Source of the DNA: Alphaproteobacteria bacterium
GTDB taxonomy: Bacteria; Pseudomonadota; Alphaproteobacteria; Rhodospirillales; Casp-alpha2
DNA length: 64,000 nucleotides
Assembly: GCA_014382345.1 (NCBI GenBank)
Contig: JACNJX010000049.1
Span: forward strand, 19,176 to 83,175
Direction: 5' to 3'
This document shows positions 42,419-51,122 of the stretch, piece by piece; the stretch's first letter is position 1, and each line of letters begins with the position of its first letter. The notes under the pieces are model-generated. The model made no database searches, was not told the DNA's origin, and saw only the letters and a program-made list of their open reading frames with translations. Made by a program: the position numbers and the translations under genes.

Positions 42419-42819
42419 GGTTCTAGCCCCCCAACATGGGGTTCCCCGAGCTGAATTTGCGCCGCCAGGGGGGTAACCGGCTGGCTTTCGCGAAACGTGA
42501 CCCCGTCCACCGATAGGCCGCCCGGAAGACCATTTACCTCATCCCGGCCGGGGAAGAATTCCATCGCCCTGCCGATCTGGCCGGACTCCAACGCCGCCAT
42601 CCCAAGGTAGCGTTCCGCCAGATTGCGTAACCGCGCCGGCTGGTTCAAATGGCTCCATTCCGCCTTCAGCACGTGAATGGCCTGGCGGTCATCGGTGAGG
42701 GTACGGTTATATTGCACCAGTTCACCTTCCAGGTCCTGGACCTGGTACTTGACCATGAACAGGGTCAGGCTCAACGAAGTGGCCAGAAGCGTAATCAGGA
42801 TCATGGTGGGTCGGATCAT
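42415..42819 (-). CDS. ftsL: Cell division protein FtsL
   Basis: A small bitopic divisome protein, 134 residues. The N-terminal membrane segment (MILITLLATSLSLTLFMVKY) is followed by a heptad stretch (VQDLEGELVQYNRTLTDDRQ) that would form the coiled coil with FtsB. It includes LKAEWSHLNQPARLRNLAER, the FtsL signature. The C-terminal 50 residues are variable. It lies between rsmH and ftsI. Confidence 0.9.
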   Translation of the reverse strand: MIRPTMILITLLATSLSLTLFMVKYQVQDLEGELVQYNRTLTDDRQAIHVLKAEWSHLNQPARLRNLAERYLGMAALESGQIGRAMEFFPGRDEVNGLPGGLSVDGVTFRESQPVTPLAAQIQLGEPHVGGLEP

Positions 42820-42831
42820 TGCGACCTCCTC

Positions 42832-43812
42832 TTATGCTGCTTTCCGGGACGGCGCGGCGGTGCGCTCAGCGGAACGCAACCGGGCCGAACGGGCACGGGG
42901 GTTTTGGGCGGTTTCATCCGCCGAGGGCTTGATGACACGCCGCGTCAGCAAACGGAATGTGGGCTCGCTTTCCGGCGCCGCCTGCGGCGGTAGATGGCGC
43001 GAAGGCTTCGGCCCAGTGCTGCTGGCGGTTTTCAGGAATTCCTTAACCTGGCGGTCTTCCAGGGAATGGAACGACACCACGCAGAGTCGCCCGCCCGGAC
43101 GCAACAGGGTCTCCGCCGCGTTGAGGCCGCGTTCCAGTTCACCCAGCTCGTCGTTGACGTAAATACGAAGCGCCTGAAAGGTCCGGGTCGCCGGGTCGAT
43201 GCCGTCCTTGGACTTTCGCACCACACGGCGCAACAGTTCGGCCAGCTGTTTGGTCCGGGTGAACGGGGCCTCGGCCCTGGTTTCCACAATTGCCTTGGCG
43301 ATCCGCCGCGACAGACGTTCCTCGCCGTAGCGGTAGATGATGTCGGCCAGTTCCTGCTCACTCAACTGGTTGACGGCTTCAGCCGCCGTCATTCCCGATT
43401 GCGCCATGCGCATATCCAGCGGCCCGTCGGCGCGGAAACTGAACCCGCGCGCAGCCTCATCGATCTGCATGGAGGACACGCCGAGATCCAGCGCGACACC
43501 ATCGATTTGCTCGACACCGGCCTCGGCCAACAGACGCACCATGTCTCCGAACGGTCCGTTCAGTACCGTCAGGCGGCCCTCGAACCGGCGCCGAAGATCG
43601 GCGCTCTGGGCGTGTGCCTCGGGGTCACGTTCGATACCCCAGACGGTACAGTCTGCGGCTTCCAATATAGCTTTGGAATAACCGCCGGCGCCGAAGGTGG
43701 CATCCACGTAAACCGCCCCGTCGCGCGGCGAAAGCGCATCCACGACTTCGCCTAGCAGGACGGGGGTATGACCGGTTGTGGAAAGGCTGGCCGGAGGAGA
43801 AGAGGGGGTCAT
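42832..43812 (-). CDS. rsmH: 16S rRNA (cytosine1402-N4)-methyltransferase
   Basis: SAM-dependent enzyme (MraW) methylating C1402 of 16S rRNA, 326 residues. [14 protein letters not shown] starts the domain, [17 protein letters not shown] is the SAM site, and [20 protein letters not shown] and [19 protein letters not shown] are family signatures. The ATG at 43812 has GAGGAG about 9 bases upstream and is 2 bases past the mraZ stop. The open frame upstream overlaps mraZ and is rejected. Confidence 0.96.
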   Translation of the reverse strand: MTPSSPPASLSTTGHTPVLLGEVVDALSPRDGAVYVDATFGAGGYSKAILEAADCTVWGIERDPEAHAQSADLRRRFEGRLTVLNGPFGDMVRLLAEAGVEQIDGVALDLGVSSMQIDEAARGFSFRADGPLDMRMAQSGMTAAEAVNQLSEQELADIIYRYGEERLSRRIAKAIVETRAEAPFTRTKQLAELLRRVVRKSKDGIDPATRTFQALRIYVNDELGELERGLNAAETLLRPGGRLCVVSFHSLEDRQVKEFLKTASSTGPKPSRHLPPQAAPESEPTFRLLTRRVIKPSADETAQNPRARSARLRSAERTAAPSRKAA

Positions 43813-43814
43813 TG

Positions 43815-44288
43815 TTACGACTCCTCCCCTTCCCGTCTCGGCGGCTGTCTCAATTGCAGGGTCGCGCCCCTGACCCGGGCGCGTTCGAAGGCCTGACCAC
43901 GGTTGGCCTCGTAGGCCTGCGGCTCCCAAATCTGGAAGCGCCGGCCACGCCCAACGAACAGGGTCTGCGAAGTGATCCCCGCGGTTTTCAAAATCTCTTT
44001 TGGCAGGGCTACACGGCCTTCGGGATCGAATGACAACTGGTGCGCGCTTTCCAGGATCACCGACAGGTCGTCTTGCTCATCGGAAAACATCGGCAGGTCT
44101 TCGAGGCTGTCGCTCATGCGCGCCATGAAGGCCTCATCACACGCCTCAAAGGCGTTAAATTTGAACAGGGGGTATACGTAAATTCCGTTGAAGGACTGGC
44201 CGACGAATGCCGAGCGGAAGGGCTTGGGCACAGAGACCCGTCCCTTCTTGTCGATCTTGTTGACGTGCCGGCCAACGAAGAGTGCCAT
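43815..44288 (-). CDS. mraZ: Transcriptional regulator MraZ
   Basis: First gene of the dcw cluster, 157 residues, with two AbrB-like halves. [20 protein letters not shown] is the first half and [19 protein letters not shown] the second, each with the D-x-x-GR-x-x-P core. In other bacteria MraZ forms rings that bind direct repeats upstream of its own gene and represses the cluster. The ATG at 44288 has GGGGA about 6 bases upstream. A repeat array that fits such an operator lies at 44407-44460. Confidence 0.95.
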   Translation of the reverse strand: MALFVGRHVNKIDKKGRVSVPKPFRSAFVGQSFNGIYVYPLFKFNAFEACDEAFMARMSDSLEDLPMFSDEQDDLSVILESAHQLSFDPEGRVALPKEILKTAGITSQTLFVGRGRRFQIWEPQAYEANRGQAFERARVRGATLQLRQPPRREGEES

Positions 44289-44406
44289 TTCAGTCCCCAA
44301 AAAATTCTTTCGTTCCAACGGCTTCTGCCGTCGACGTCCGTTCTTGCCCGATGCTGGAAATCCCCCTCGGTTCGCGGATCCCCCATGATCACAATATGGC
44401 AAATAT

Positions 44407-44460
44407 TGGGATAGCATGGGTATTGATGGGCGTCAATGGGACATTATGTATTTCCATGGG
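44407..44460. promoter_or_regulatory. Candidate MraZ operator: TGGG repeats at 10-bp spacing
   Basis: On the plus strand TGGG occurs at 44407, 44417, 44427 and 44437, always 10 bases apart. A degenerate TGTA is at 44447 and TGGG again at 44457. TGGGN direct repeats with 5-base spacers are the known MraZ-binding pattern in Escherichia coli. The array is about 120-170 bases upstream of the mraZ start. Confidence 0.65.
44408..44436 (-). promoter_or_regulatory. Candidate promoter of mraZ and the dcw cluster
   Basis: On the minus strand TTGACG (44431-44436) is followed after 17 bases by TATCCC (44408-44413). The -35 is strong and the -10 moderate. It lies inside the TGGG repeat array, so MraZ binding there would block RNA polymerase. 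Confidence 0.45.
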
Positions 44461-44713
44461 TTAAGAAAACCTTTCCGGAGCGCAGAATTCCGGGGATTTA
44501 CCGGCCTCAAGACCAAGTTGGTTTCCGCCCAGGCAAAGGGCGGTGGTTCCGTTTCGGAAACCGGGCCGGAATGAGGCGCTCTAAACCAACCACAAAACGC
44601 CAGAATTCCGGCGGATTTGTGGCTCAGGAAAGGTTGTTTTAGGGCGATTCCCAGGACGTAGCGCCAATACTAGTGGCCGCGCCTTAACAGGGGATTGAGA
44701 AGATAGAATAAAG

Positions 44714-44772
44714 AAGAAAAAGCCAGACGGCCTGTAAGCCGCGCCCTGTCCGCCCTGACCCGAAGGCCGGGG
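44714..44772 (-). pseudogene. Decayed duplicate of the rnpB 3' end
   Basis: This 59-base stretch matches the 3' end of the intact rnpB (46892-46950) at 53 positions. The first 28 bases (44714-44741) are identical, including the T-tract region and the 3' arm of the P1 stem. The rest of rnpB is absent. The universally conserved ACAGAA of RNase P RNA reads ACAGGG in this copy, so it should be inactive. Orientation is the same as intact rnpB. Confidence 0.8.
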
Positions 44773-44799
44773 GACAATGACGGCGGTGATTTATTCATG

Positions 44800-44828
44800 T
44801 TGACGGTAAAAAATTATCGGCGCTAAAT
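44800..44828 (+). promoter_or_regulatory. Candidate promoter of the fusion gene, with flanking inverted repeat
   Basis: TTGACG (44800-44805), 17 bases, then CTAAAT (44823-44828), about 110 bases before the ATG at 44941. GTTGACGG (44799-44806) and CCGTCAAC (44836-44843) are an 8-bp inverted repeat flanking the promoter, which could be an operator or part of a recombination site. Confidence 0.4.
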
Positions 44829-44940
44829 CCAGTTTCCGTCAACGCTTTCCGCGCCAAGACGGTCGATTGGGCCGAGGCCGGGCATTTTCTGGAGTAAAGA
44901 CAACACGGTTCAACGCGTTCCCGCCACCAAAGGGCCCCCC

Positions 44941-46872
44941 ATGAAACCCAAAGCACCGACCCGCCGGACCCTCGGTCCGGTTTCCGACCTTGAACGTCAT
45001 CTGCCGGCTGAGTGGTGGCGGACGCTGTTCAACGCCGTGTATCTCAGGACCGACGGTGATGTGGTCGAGAACGACACCAACACACAAGCCGATGTGGACC
45101 TCGTCATCGACGCCATCGGCCTGGAAGTCAACGACCGCATCTTAGACCTGTGCTGCGGCCAGGGACGGCACAGCCTTGAACTTGCACGCCGTGGTTTCCG
45201 CCGGATCACCGGGCTCGACCGCTCCCGCTACCTGATCCGCCTTGCGCGCAAGCGCGCCAAGGAAAGAGGATTTGATGTTCGGTTCCGGGAAGGCGACGCG
45301 CGCAAGTTCGCGTTCCGGGGGAATGACTTCGACTGCGTCCTGGTGATGGGGAATTCCTTTGGTTACTTCGACCAGGAGGATGACGACCTGGCGGTATTAA
45401 GCACCGTTTCGAGGGCGCTCCGGCCGTCAGGTAAGCTGTTCATGGACGTCACCAACGGTGATTGGATGCGGGAAAATTTCGAACCCCGTTCGTGGGAATG
45501 GATTGACGAGAACCATTTCGTCTGCCGAGAGCGGTCGCTATCCGCAGACGGGGATCGCCTGGTCTCACGCGAAGTCGTGGTTCATGCGGAGAAAGGAGTG
45601 ATCGCGGACCAGTTCTACGCCGAGAGGCTTTACACCCGTGACCGCCTTCACCAGCTTCTCGGCGAGGCGGGCTTGTACGACATCCGGTTTCACGACGAGG
45701 TCGAGACACTTTCGTCCCGTGGCACCGACCTCGGCATGATGGCCCGGCGCAACATTGTCAGCGCACGCACGTCGGCGTCAAAGAAAGCGGCCAAAGGCGC
45801 GCGTGGGGCGCTATATCCCGACGTCACCGTGATTTTCGGCGACCCCCGGTTGCCCGACACGATCAAACGGGGCTGTGCGTTCAATCCCGAGGATATCGAG
45901 ACCATCGACCGGTTCAAGGAGGCAGTCGGAGAGCTGGAAGAATACCGCTTCACCTATATCGACAACCATGCGGCGCTACTGAAGACCCTTCGGGAAGAGC
46001 CTCCGGCCTTTGCTCTCAACCTCTGCGACGAAGGGTACAACAACGAGGCGACGATGGAACTCCACGTGCCAGCGGTGCTCGAAATGTTGTCCATCCCTTA
46101 TAGCGGCGCTGGGCCGCAAGCACTGGGTCTTTGCTACAACAAGAGCCTGGTCCGAGCCGTAGCCGCCACCTGTGAAGTGCCAGTGCCGCTGGAAACGTAT
46201 TTCGACGCCGATGACCAGTCGGCGACTATCCCTTCCATCTTTCCGGCACTCATCAAGCCGTGCATGGGCGACAGCAGCATCGGCATTACCCAGGACGCCG
46301 TCATTCAAGACCCGGCGGAGGCAATCGCCTACCTGGGCAAGCTCCGGCACGCGTTCCCGGGTCGGCCGGTTCTGGTGCAGGAATTTCTCTCCGGCGCGGA
46401 ATACAGCGTAGGCCTTATCGGCAATCCTGGCGTCGATTTCATAGCGCTCCCCGTCCTCGAGGTGGACTACAGCAACCTCGACCCAAGCTTGCCCCAAATC
46501 CTCGGCTACGAATCGAAATGGCTGCCCGATTCGCCCTATTGGAACGACATCCGCTACCTCGAGGCCAATATCCCCGACGACCTTCAACGGCTGTTGGTCG
46601 ATTGGTCAATGACCCTGTTCCAGCGCCTGGGCTGCCGCGACTACGCTCGTTTCGACTTTCGCGCCGATGCCGCAGGTGACGTCAAGCTGCTGGAGGTTAA
46701 CCCCAACCCAGGCTGGTGTTGGGACGGCAAGCTGAACCTGATGGCCGGCTTCGCGGGCTATCGCTACCCCGACCTCGTGCGAATGGTGATCGAAGCGGCG
46801 CAACGCCGATCCATTATCGAAGAACACAAGCCATTGAACACCGAACAGAACCCCACCCACGCCATGGTGTGA
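44941..46872 (+). CDS. Fusion of SAM methyltransferase and D-Ala-D-Ala-ligase-like ATP-grasp enzyme
   Basis: A 643-residue two-domain enzyme. Residues 1-270 are a class I methyltransferase: ILDLCCGQGRHSLELA (67-82) is the SAM loop, GLDRSRYLI binds the ribose, and DFDCVLVMGNSFGYF is motif IV-like. Residues 295-620 are an ATP-grasp ligase related to Ddl: IPYSGAGPQALGLCYNK, K439 in ALIKPCMGDSSIG, E481 in VQEF, and the metal ligands D572, E585 and N587 in LLEVNPNPG. All catalytic positions look intact. It would methylate a small molecule and join a carboxylate to an amine, perhaps an amino acid; the substrate is unknown. It stands alone between two rnpB 3' ends, which suggests acquired cargo. Confidence 0.8.
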   Translation: MKPKAPTRRTLGPVSDLERHLPAEWWRTLFNAVYLRTDGDVVENDTNTQADVDLVIDAIGLEVNDRILDLCCGQGRHSLELARRGFRRITGLDRSRYLIRLARKRAKERGFDVRFREGDARKFAFRGNDFDCVLVMGNSFGYFDQEDDDLAVLSTVSRALRPSGKLFMDVTNGDWMRENFEPRSWEWIDENHFVCRERSLSADGDRLVSREVVVHAEKGVIADQFYAERLYTRDRLHQLLGEAGLYDIRFHDEVETLSSRGTDLGMMARRNIVSARTSASKKAAKGARGALYPDVTVIFGDPRLPDTIKRGCAFNPEDIETIDRFKEAVGELEEYRFTYIDNHAALLKTLREEPPAFALNLCDEGYNNEATMELHVPAVLEMLSIPYSGAGPQALGLCYNKSLVRAVAATCEVPVPLETYFDADDQSATIPSIFPALIKPCMGDSSIGITQDAVIQDPAEAIAYLGKLRHAFPGRPVLVQEFLSGAEYSVGLIGNPGVDFIALPVLEVDYSNLDPSLPQILGYESKWLPDSPYWNDIRYLEANIPDDLQRLLVDWSMTLFQRLGCRDYARFDFRADAAGDVKLLEVNPNPGWCWDGKLNLMAGFAGYRYPDLVRMVIEAAQRRSIIEEHKPLNTEQNPTHAMV

Positions 46873-46899
46873 CCACGGCAGGAACGCGAAAAAGAAAAA

Positions 46900-47302
<403 letters not shown>

Positions 47303-47308
47303 GGGCTT

Positions 47309-47336
47309 AAATTAGCCGGAAGCGCCTGCACGTCAA
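47309..47336 (-). promoter_or_regulatory. rnpB promoter
   Basis: On the minus strand TTGACG (47331-47336), 16 bases, then TAATTT (47309-47314). The predicted start is 7 bases further, at the first base of P1. The -35 overlaps the last codons of the amidase gene. Confidence 0.6.
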
Positions 47337-48004
47337 CTCCCACATAACCCGACGAGTGACTTCAGGCGTCCAATGGTGTCCGCATCGGCCCGGCCATCAA
47401 GGGTTTGCGGGGAAAAGTGGCGTTGAAAGGCGGTGGTCGCCGCAGCCAGATCAGACGTGTCGTAACCGAACGCCGCGAGCCATTTTTGCACCTGATCGTC
47501 GTCGGCTTGGGCGGGCTCCGCATCGGTGGGCCAAAGCCCTATCCCCGCCTCGGCCAGTCCGGCCCAGTCGAACAACTCGCCGGGGTCGGTCTTGCGCTGT
47601 GGCGCCACGTCGGAATGGCCGACCACGTTGCGGGCCGGGATCGGGTGGCGGGAAAGAATATCCAGGGCGAGATCCGCCACGGCCTGCATCTGAGCCTCCG
47701 GGAAATTCCGGTAGCCGAATTCATGGCCCGGATTGACCAACTCGATGCCGATGGAACGCGCGTTGATGTCCGTCTCGCCGCGCCAGAACGCCACCCCGGC
47801 GTGCCAGGCGCGTTTGCCCTCATCCACCAACGGAGCAACGTCGCCGTCCTCAAGAATAACGTAGTGCGCGCTGACTTTTGCTTCCGCGTCGCACATGCGG
47901 TCGAGTGCGGCTTCGGGGCTTTCCATACCGGTGTAATGCAGCACCAGCATATCGATCGGAACACCCGTCGGACGCTCATCAAAATTGGGGGATGGAGCGT
48001 TCAC
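47333..48004 (-). CDS. N-acetylmuramoyl-L-alanine amidase, AmpD-like, with peptidoglycan-binding domain
   Basis: A zinc amidase of 223 residues cutting MurNAc from the stem peptide, probably for cell wall recycling. Zinc ligands are the histidine of DMLVLHYTGM and the H and D of VVGHSDVAPQRKTDPG. SAHYVILEDGDVAPLVDE and SIGIELVNPG are amidase_2 signatures. Residues 160-220 (FGYDTSDLAAATTAFQRHF) are a small peptidoglycan-binding domain. No signal peptide is seen, so it is likely cytoplasmic. The start overlaps the stop of the co-chaperone gene. Confidence 0.88.
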   Translation of the reverse strand: MNAPSPNFDERPTGVPIDMLVLHYTGMESPEAALDRMCDAEAKVSAHYVILEDGDVAPLVDEGKRAWHAGVAFWRGETDINARSIGIELVNPGHEFGYRNFPEAQMQAVADLALDILSRHPIPARNVVGHSDVAPQRKTDPGELFDWAGLAEAGIGLWPTDAEPAQADDDQVQKWLAAFGYDTSDLAAATTAFQRHFSPQTLDGRADADTIGRLKSLVGLCGS

Positions 48005-48753
48005 TTGAGCCCCCGTTCCTTTTCGATCAGATCATAGGCGGCATTGATGGCGGCCATTTTTTCGTTGGCGACGTCGATGAATTCCTGCGGCATGCCCTTG
48101 GCGATCAACGTATCGGGATGGTTCTCGCGGATCAGTTTGCGGTAGGCCTTCTTGACCTCGGTGTCGCTAACATCGCGGCTCATACCCAGCACCTGATAGG
48201 GGTCGGCCTCTTTCTTTTCGCGGCCCGCCTGGCCCATGTGAATGGCCTTCAGGCGTTCGAACTCGGTTTCGGTGAAGCCGAAGATCAGCGCCGTCTTGCG
48301 GAGGAATTTCTGCTCTTCGGGATGGATGCTGCCGTCGGCCCGCGCGATATGGAACAACCCGCCCATGAGTTCTTCCAACACCATCGGCTCGTGCGCGAAC
48401 AGCATGGAAATCTGTTCGGCGTAGGGCTCGAACCCTTTGGAGTCCCTTTTGGCCTCGTCGAACAGCCGTCCGACGTTTTTCATCTCGTCGGGCGGAATGC
48501 TGAACAACTGCTTGAAGGCATCGACCTCGTCGCGGGTGACCTGTCCGTCGGCCTTGGCCATTTTCGCGGACAGGACGATGATGGCTGTGGTAAAGGCGAC
48601 CTGCCGGGCGGCATTGTCATCGGTGAAGGTTTCGCTCCCGCCTGCCTTCATCTTGTCATAGGCGTGGCCGGCCACCGCCCCCATGATGGCCCCCAACGGC
48701 CCACCTATGGCGAACCCGCCGACCCCGCCGATGACCTTGCCCCAAATACTCAT
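48001..48753 (-). CDS. DjlA-like co-chaperone (TerB and DnaJ domains)
   Basis: A 250-residue protein. The N-terminal 30 residues are glycine-rich and hydrophobic (IGGVGGFAIGGPLGAIMGAVAG), and may touch the membrane. A TerB-like domain follows (VLSAKMAKADGQVTRDEVDAF, then HIARADGSIHPEEQKFLRK). The C-terminal J domain from about 183 (DPYQVLGMSRDVSDTEVKKAY) has the HPD tripeptide in IRENHPDTL, so it should stimulate DnaK. It is coupled to the amidase gene. Confidence 0.87.
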   Translation of the reverse strand: MSIWGKVIGGVGGFAIGGPLGAIMGAVAGHAYDKMKAGGSETFTDDNAARQVAFTTAIIVLSAKMAKADGQVTRDEVDAFKQLFSIPPDEMKNVGRLFDEAKRDSKGFEPYAEQISMLFAHEPMVLEELMGGLFHIARADGSIHPEEQKFLRKTALIFGFTETEFERLKAIHMGQAGREKKEADPYQVLGMSRDVSDTEVKKAYRKLIRENHPDTLIAKGMPQEFIDVANEKMAAINAAYDLIEKERGLK

Positions 48754-48768
48754 GATTTTTTACCCGGC

Positions 48769-49554
48769 CTAATTTTCCTGGAATCCGATGCGCCCGGCCA
48801 TGGGAAGTTTGATGGCGAAGTCCTTCGGATCGACGCCGAAGGTCAAACCCAGGACATTGACCTCCAGTCCTTCCTCGACCCCGGCCAGCACGCCGAGAAG
48901 ACCGTACAATGACACCTGATACCCGGTGCGGCTGGGAGAGGCATCAAAAATACTGCCGTTGGTCAAAAAATCCTTGCCGATGGCCGTCGGCGGCAGATCC
49001 AGTTTCAGTTCCGGCACCTCGCGCCCGATGTAAGCGGTGAAGGTGTTGGAATTGGGACCGGGCCAGAGGACATAATCCTTAGCGTAAGGGTAACGGTGCG
49101 CGGCGGCGTCAATGCTGCGGATTACGTCGTCCACGCCGGGGCCGCGCAGATCACTGATGACCTGCGGCTCCGCCCCGAACCAGCGGCGGTCAGGCAGGGA
49201 TTCGCCGATCACCAGGGCCGTGCCGTCACCGTGGTAGGCCCGCCAGCCGACGATCTGATAGACCGTGAAGTTTTCCGCCCCGGTCGGCTTGGTGGCGATC
49301 CAGGTATGCACGCCGAACCAGCCGCGCCACGAAAAGGCGCGCGCGATATAGACCTGCACCACGGCCTCGCTGGTCATCGCCGGGTCGGGCGCGATGCCGG
49401 CCGATTCCCGGTTTGCCGTCCGCCAATCCGCCATAACAGAATGCCTTCCAAACGAAATGATCGCGCCCAACAGCACCAACGCCAGTGGAATCACCAGCCA
49501 TAATCGCATTTTTTTTCTGTATCTTACTTGGGGCTGTTCCTGGGGGTTTTCCAT
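48769..49554 (-). CDS. DUF3750 domain-containing membrane-anchored protein
   Basis: A 261-residue protein with one N-terminal hydrophobic segment (LWLVIPLALVLLGAIISFG) and a soluble, probably periplasmic domain. Core stretches are YIARAFSWRGWFGVHTWIAT and YVLWPGPNSNTFTAYIGREV, as I recall for DUF3750. Function is unknown. An internal ATG at residue 16 gives a more usual short pre-helix. It lies 15 bases upstream of the co-chaperone gene. Confidence 0.7.
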   Translation of the reverse strand: MENPQEQPQVRYRKKMRLWLVIPLALVLLGAIISFGRHSVMADWRTANRESAGIAPDPAMTSEAVVQVYIARAFSWRGWFGVHTWIATKPTGAENFTVYQIVGWRAYHGDGTALVIGESLPDRRWFGAEPQVISDLRGPGVDDVIRSIDAAAHRYPYAKDYVLWPGPNSNTFTAYIGREVPELKLDLPPTAIGKDFLTNGSIFDASPSRTGYQVSLYGLLGVLAGVEEGLEVNVLGLTFGVDPKDFAIKLPMAGRIGFQEN

Positions 49555-49664
49555 GACCGAACAATAATAATGATGCCGGGATTTGGCAAAACAAAGGCGC
49601 GTGATGGGCCTATAAGAATTTCGGTGTTTACGTGTTCGCGAAATCTTTTAAAGATGTCGCCACC

Positions 49665-50768
49665 ATGACGGATACCACGGACACAATAGTTGTCGGCGCC
49701 GGCGTCGTCGGCTTGGCCATCGCCCGAGCGATGGCGCTGGCCGGAGACGACGTCGTCATTATTGAAGCCGAGGACGCCATCGGCACCGGTCTCAGCGCAC
49801 GCAATTCGGAAGTCATTCATGCCGGGCTGTATTACCCGGAAGGCACCCTGAAGGCGCAATTGTGCCGCCCCGGCCGCGACGCGCTGTATGCCTTTTGCGA
49901 TTCCCACGGCATTGCCCACAAGCGCATTGGCAAGCTGGTCGTCGCCACGGCGGACGACGAACTGGACGCGCTCGCCGACGTCAAAACCAAGGCCGAAGCC
50001 TGCGGCGTCAACGACCTTGAGCCGCTTGACCCCGATCAGGTCCGGGCCATGGAACCGGCGGTGAAATGTTCCGGCGCACTGCTGTCGCCATCTACGGGCA
50101 TCGTCGATTCCCACGGCTACATGCTGGCCCTGCAGGGCGACGCCGAAAGCAGCGGCGCGGTGCTGGCGCTGTCCAGTCCGTTGGAAGGCGGCTCCATCGG
50201 CAAGGACGGCATCACGGTCCGCGTCGGCGGAGCCGAGCCGATGACCCTGACCTGCCGGCGCTTCATAAATTCCGCAGGCCTTGGCGCGCAGGCCGTGGCA
50301 ACCGCAATCGAGGGCCTTCCGGCGGACAGTATCCCGCCGCTCTTTTACGCCAAGGGAAACTACTTCACCCTGAGCGGCAAACGCCCGTTTCAAAAAATGA
50401 TCTACCCGGTGCCGGTGCAGGGTGGACTGGGTACGCATTCGACCCTCGACCTGGCCGGGCAGACAAAATTCGGCCCCGATGTGGAATGGGTCGACAGCCC
50501 GGACTACACCGTCGACCCCGCCCGCGCGGATATGTTCTACCGCGCCATCCGGCGCTATTGGCCGGACCTGCCGGACGGCGCATTGCAACCCGGGTATGTC
50601 GGCGTTCGCCCGAAGCTGGTGCCAGAAGGAACACCCCGGGGCGATTGGGATATCCGCGGCCCCGAACACCACGGCATAGACGGCCTGGTCAATCTGTTCG
50701 GCATCGAATCGCCGGGCCTGACCTCGTCACTGGCCATTGCCGATTACGTGAGCGGATTGCTTCGCTAG
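49665..50768 (+). CDS. FAD-dependent oxidoreductase, DAO family (LhgO-like)
   Basis: A 367-residue flavoprotein. The FAD loop is TIVVGAGVVGLAIARAMALAG, followed by SARNSEVIHAGLYYPEGTLKA, which resembles L-2-hydroxyglutarate dehydrogenases. The C-terminal FAD contact is LFGIESPGLTSSLAIADYV. The substrate is probably a 2-hydroxy acid or an amine; the exact one is not certain. The ATG at 49665 is chosen for its position 7 residues before the FAD loop; a GTG at 49632 adds 11 residues. The end overlaps the PilZ gene by 4 bases. Confidence 0.85.
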   Translation: MTDTTDTIVVGAGVVGLAIARAMALAGDDVVIIEAEDAIGTGLSARNSEVIHAGLYYPEGTLKAQLCRPGRDALYAFCDSHGIAHKRIGKLVVATADDELDALADVKTKAEACGVNDLEPLDPDQVRAMEPAVKCSGALLSPSTGIVDSHGYMLALQGDAESSGAVLALSSPLEGGSIGKDGITVRVGGAEPMTLTCRRFINSAGLGAQAVATAIEGLPADSIPPLFYAKGNYFTLSGKRPFQKMIYPVPVQGGLGTHSTLDLAGQTKFGPDVEWVDSPDYTVDPARADMFYRAIRRYWPDLPDGALQPGYVGVRPKLVPEGTPRGDWDIRGPEHHGIDGLVNLFGIESPGLTSSLAIADYVSGLLR

Positions 50769-51112
50769 AATTTCTTTTGCGCCACGGTTTTCCGGAACGC
50801 GCGCAGTTCTTCATCCATGGCCTCGCGCTCGCTTTCGCTGGTGGAGAATTCGACGCCGACGCCGTCCAGGAATTTTCGCACCACCCGGCCCTGAAGATCG
50901 CCGAACTTGTCCATATGCAGCTCGATGAAGGCGTTGTTTGCGAACGTGCCGTCGACAACCAGCCCCGCCCCGCCGGCGGAAATATCGGTAATTTCGACCG
51001 CCTGTTCCCGGCCGCCTTCGTCCTTGACGGTGGCAGGAAGGTTGCCGGGAATGAGCGTCCGGGGATAGCGGCGGATATCTTCGTCCTGATTGTCGGAGCC
51101 TCCATCAACCAT
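50765..51112 (-). CDS. PilZ domain protein, probable c-di-GMP receptor
   Basis: A single PilZ domain of 115 residues. Both ligand motifs are present: RRYPR (R-x3-R) near residue 14, and DISAGGAG (D-x-S-x2-G). It would bind cyclic di-GMP and pass the signal to an unknown partner. No membrane or output domain is fused to it. It is 10 bases downstream of the dehydrogenase gene on the same strand, so the two may share a message. Confidence 0.85.
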   Translation of the reverse strand: MVDGGSDNQDEDIRRYPRTLIPGNLPATVKDEGGREQAVEITDISAGGAGLVVDGTFANNAFIELHMDKFGDLQGRVVRKFLDGVGVEFSTSESEREAMDEELRAFRKTVAQKKF

Positions 51113-51122
51113 CCCTGTTTCC

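Larger units (their letters stand above)
44289..44940. other. 652-base gap between mraZ and the fusion gene
   Basis: It holds in order the mraZ leader, the 10-bp repeat array with a minus-strand promoter (44407-44460), a region with paired segments (CCGCCC at 44525-44530 with GGGCGG at 44538-44543, and GGTTTCCG at 44520-44527 with CGGAAACC at 44555-44562), the rnpB 3' fragment (44714-44772), and a plus-strand promoter for the fusion gene. No protein gene is supported. Confidence 0.6.

Noticed and set aside
41246..42454. A 402-codon plus-strand frame
   Set aside because: Antisense to ftsI, low-complexity translation; ftsI motifs are intact.
44436..44642. A 68-codon plus-strand frame upstream of mraZ
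   Set aside because: Starts inside the MraZ-like repeats, has no ribosome site, and its arginine-rich sequence shows no motif.
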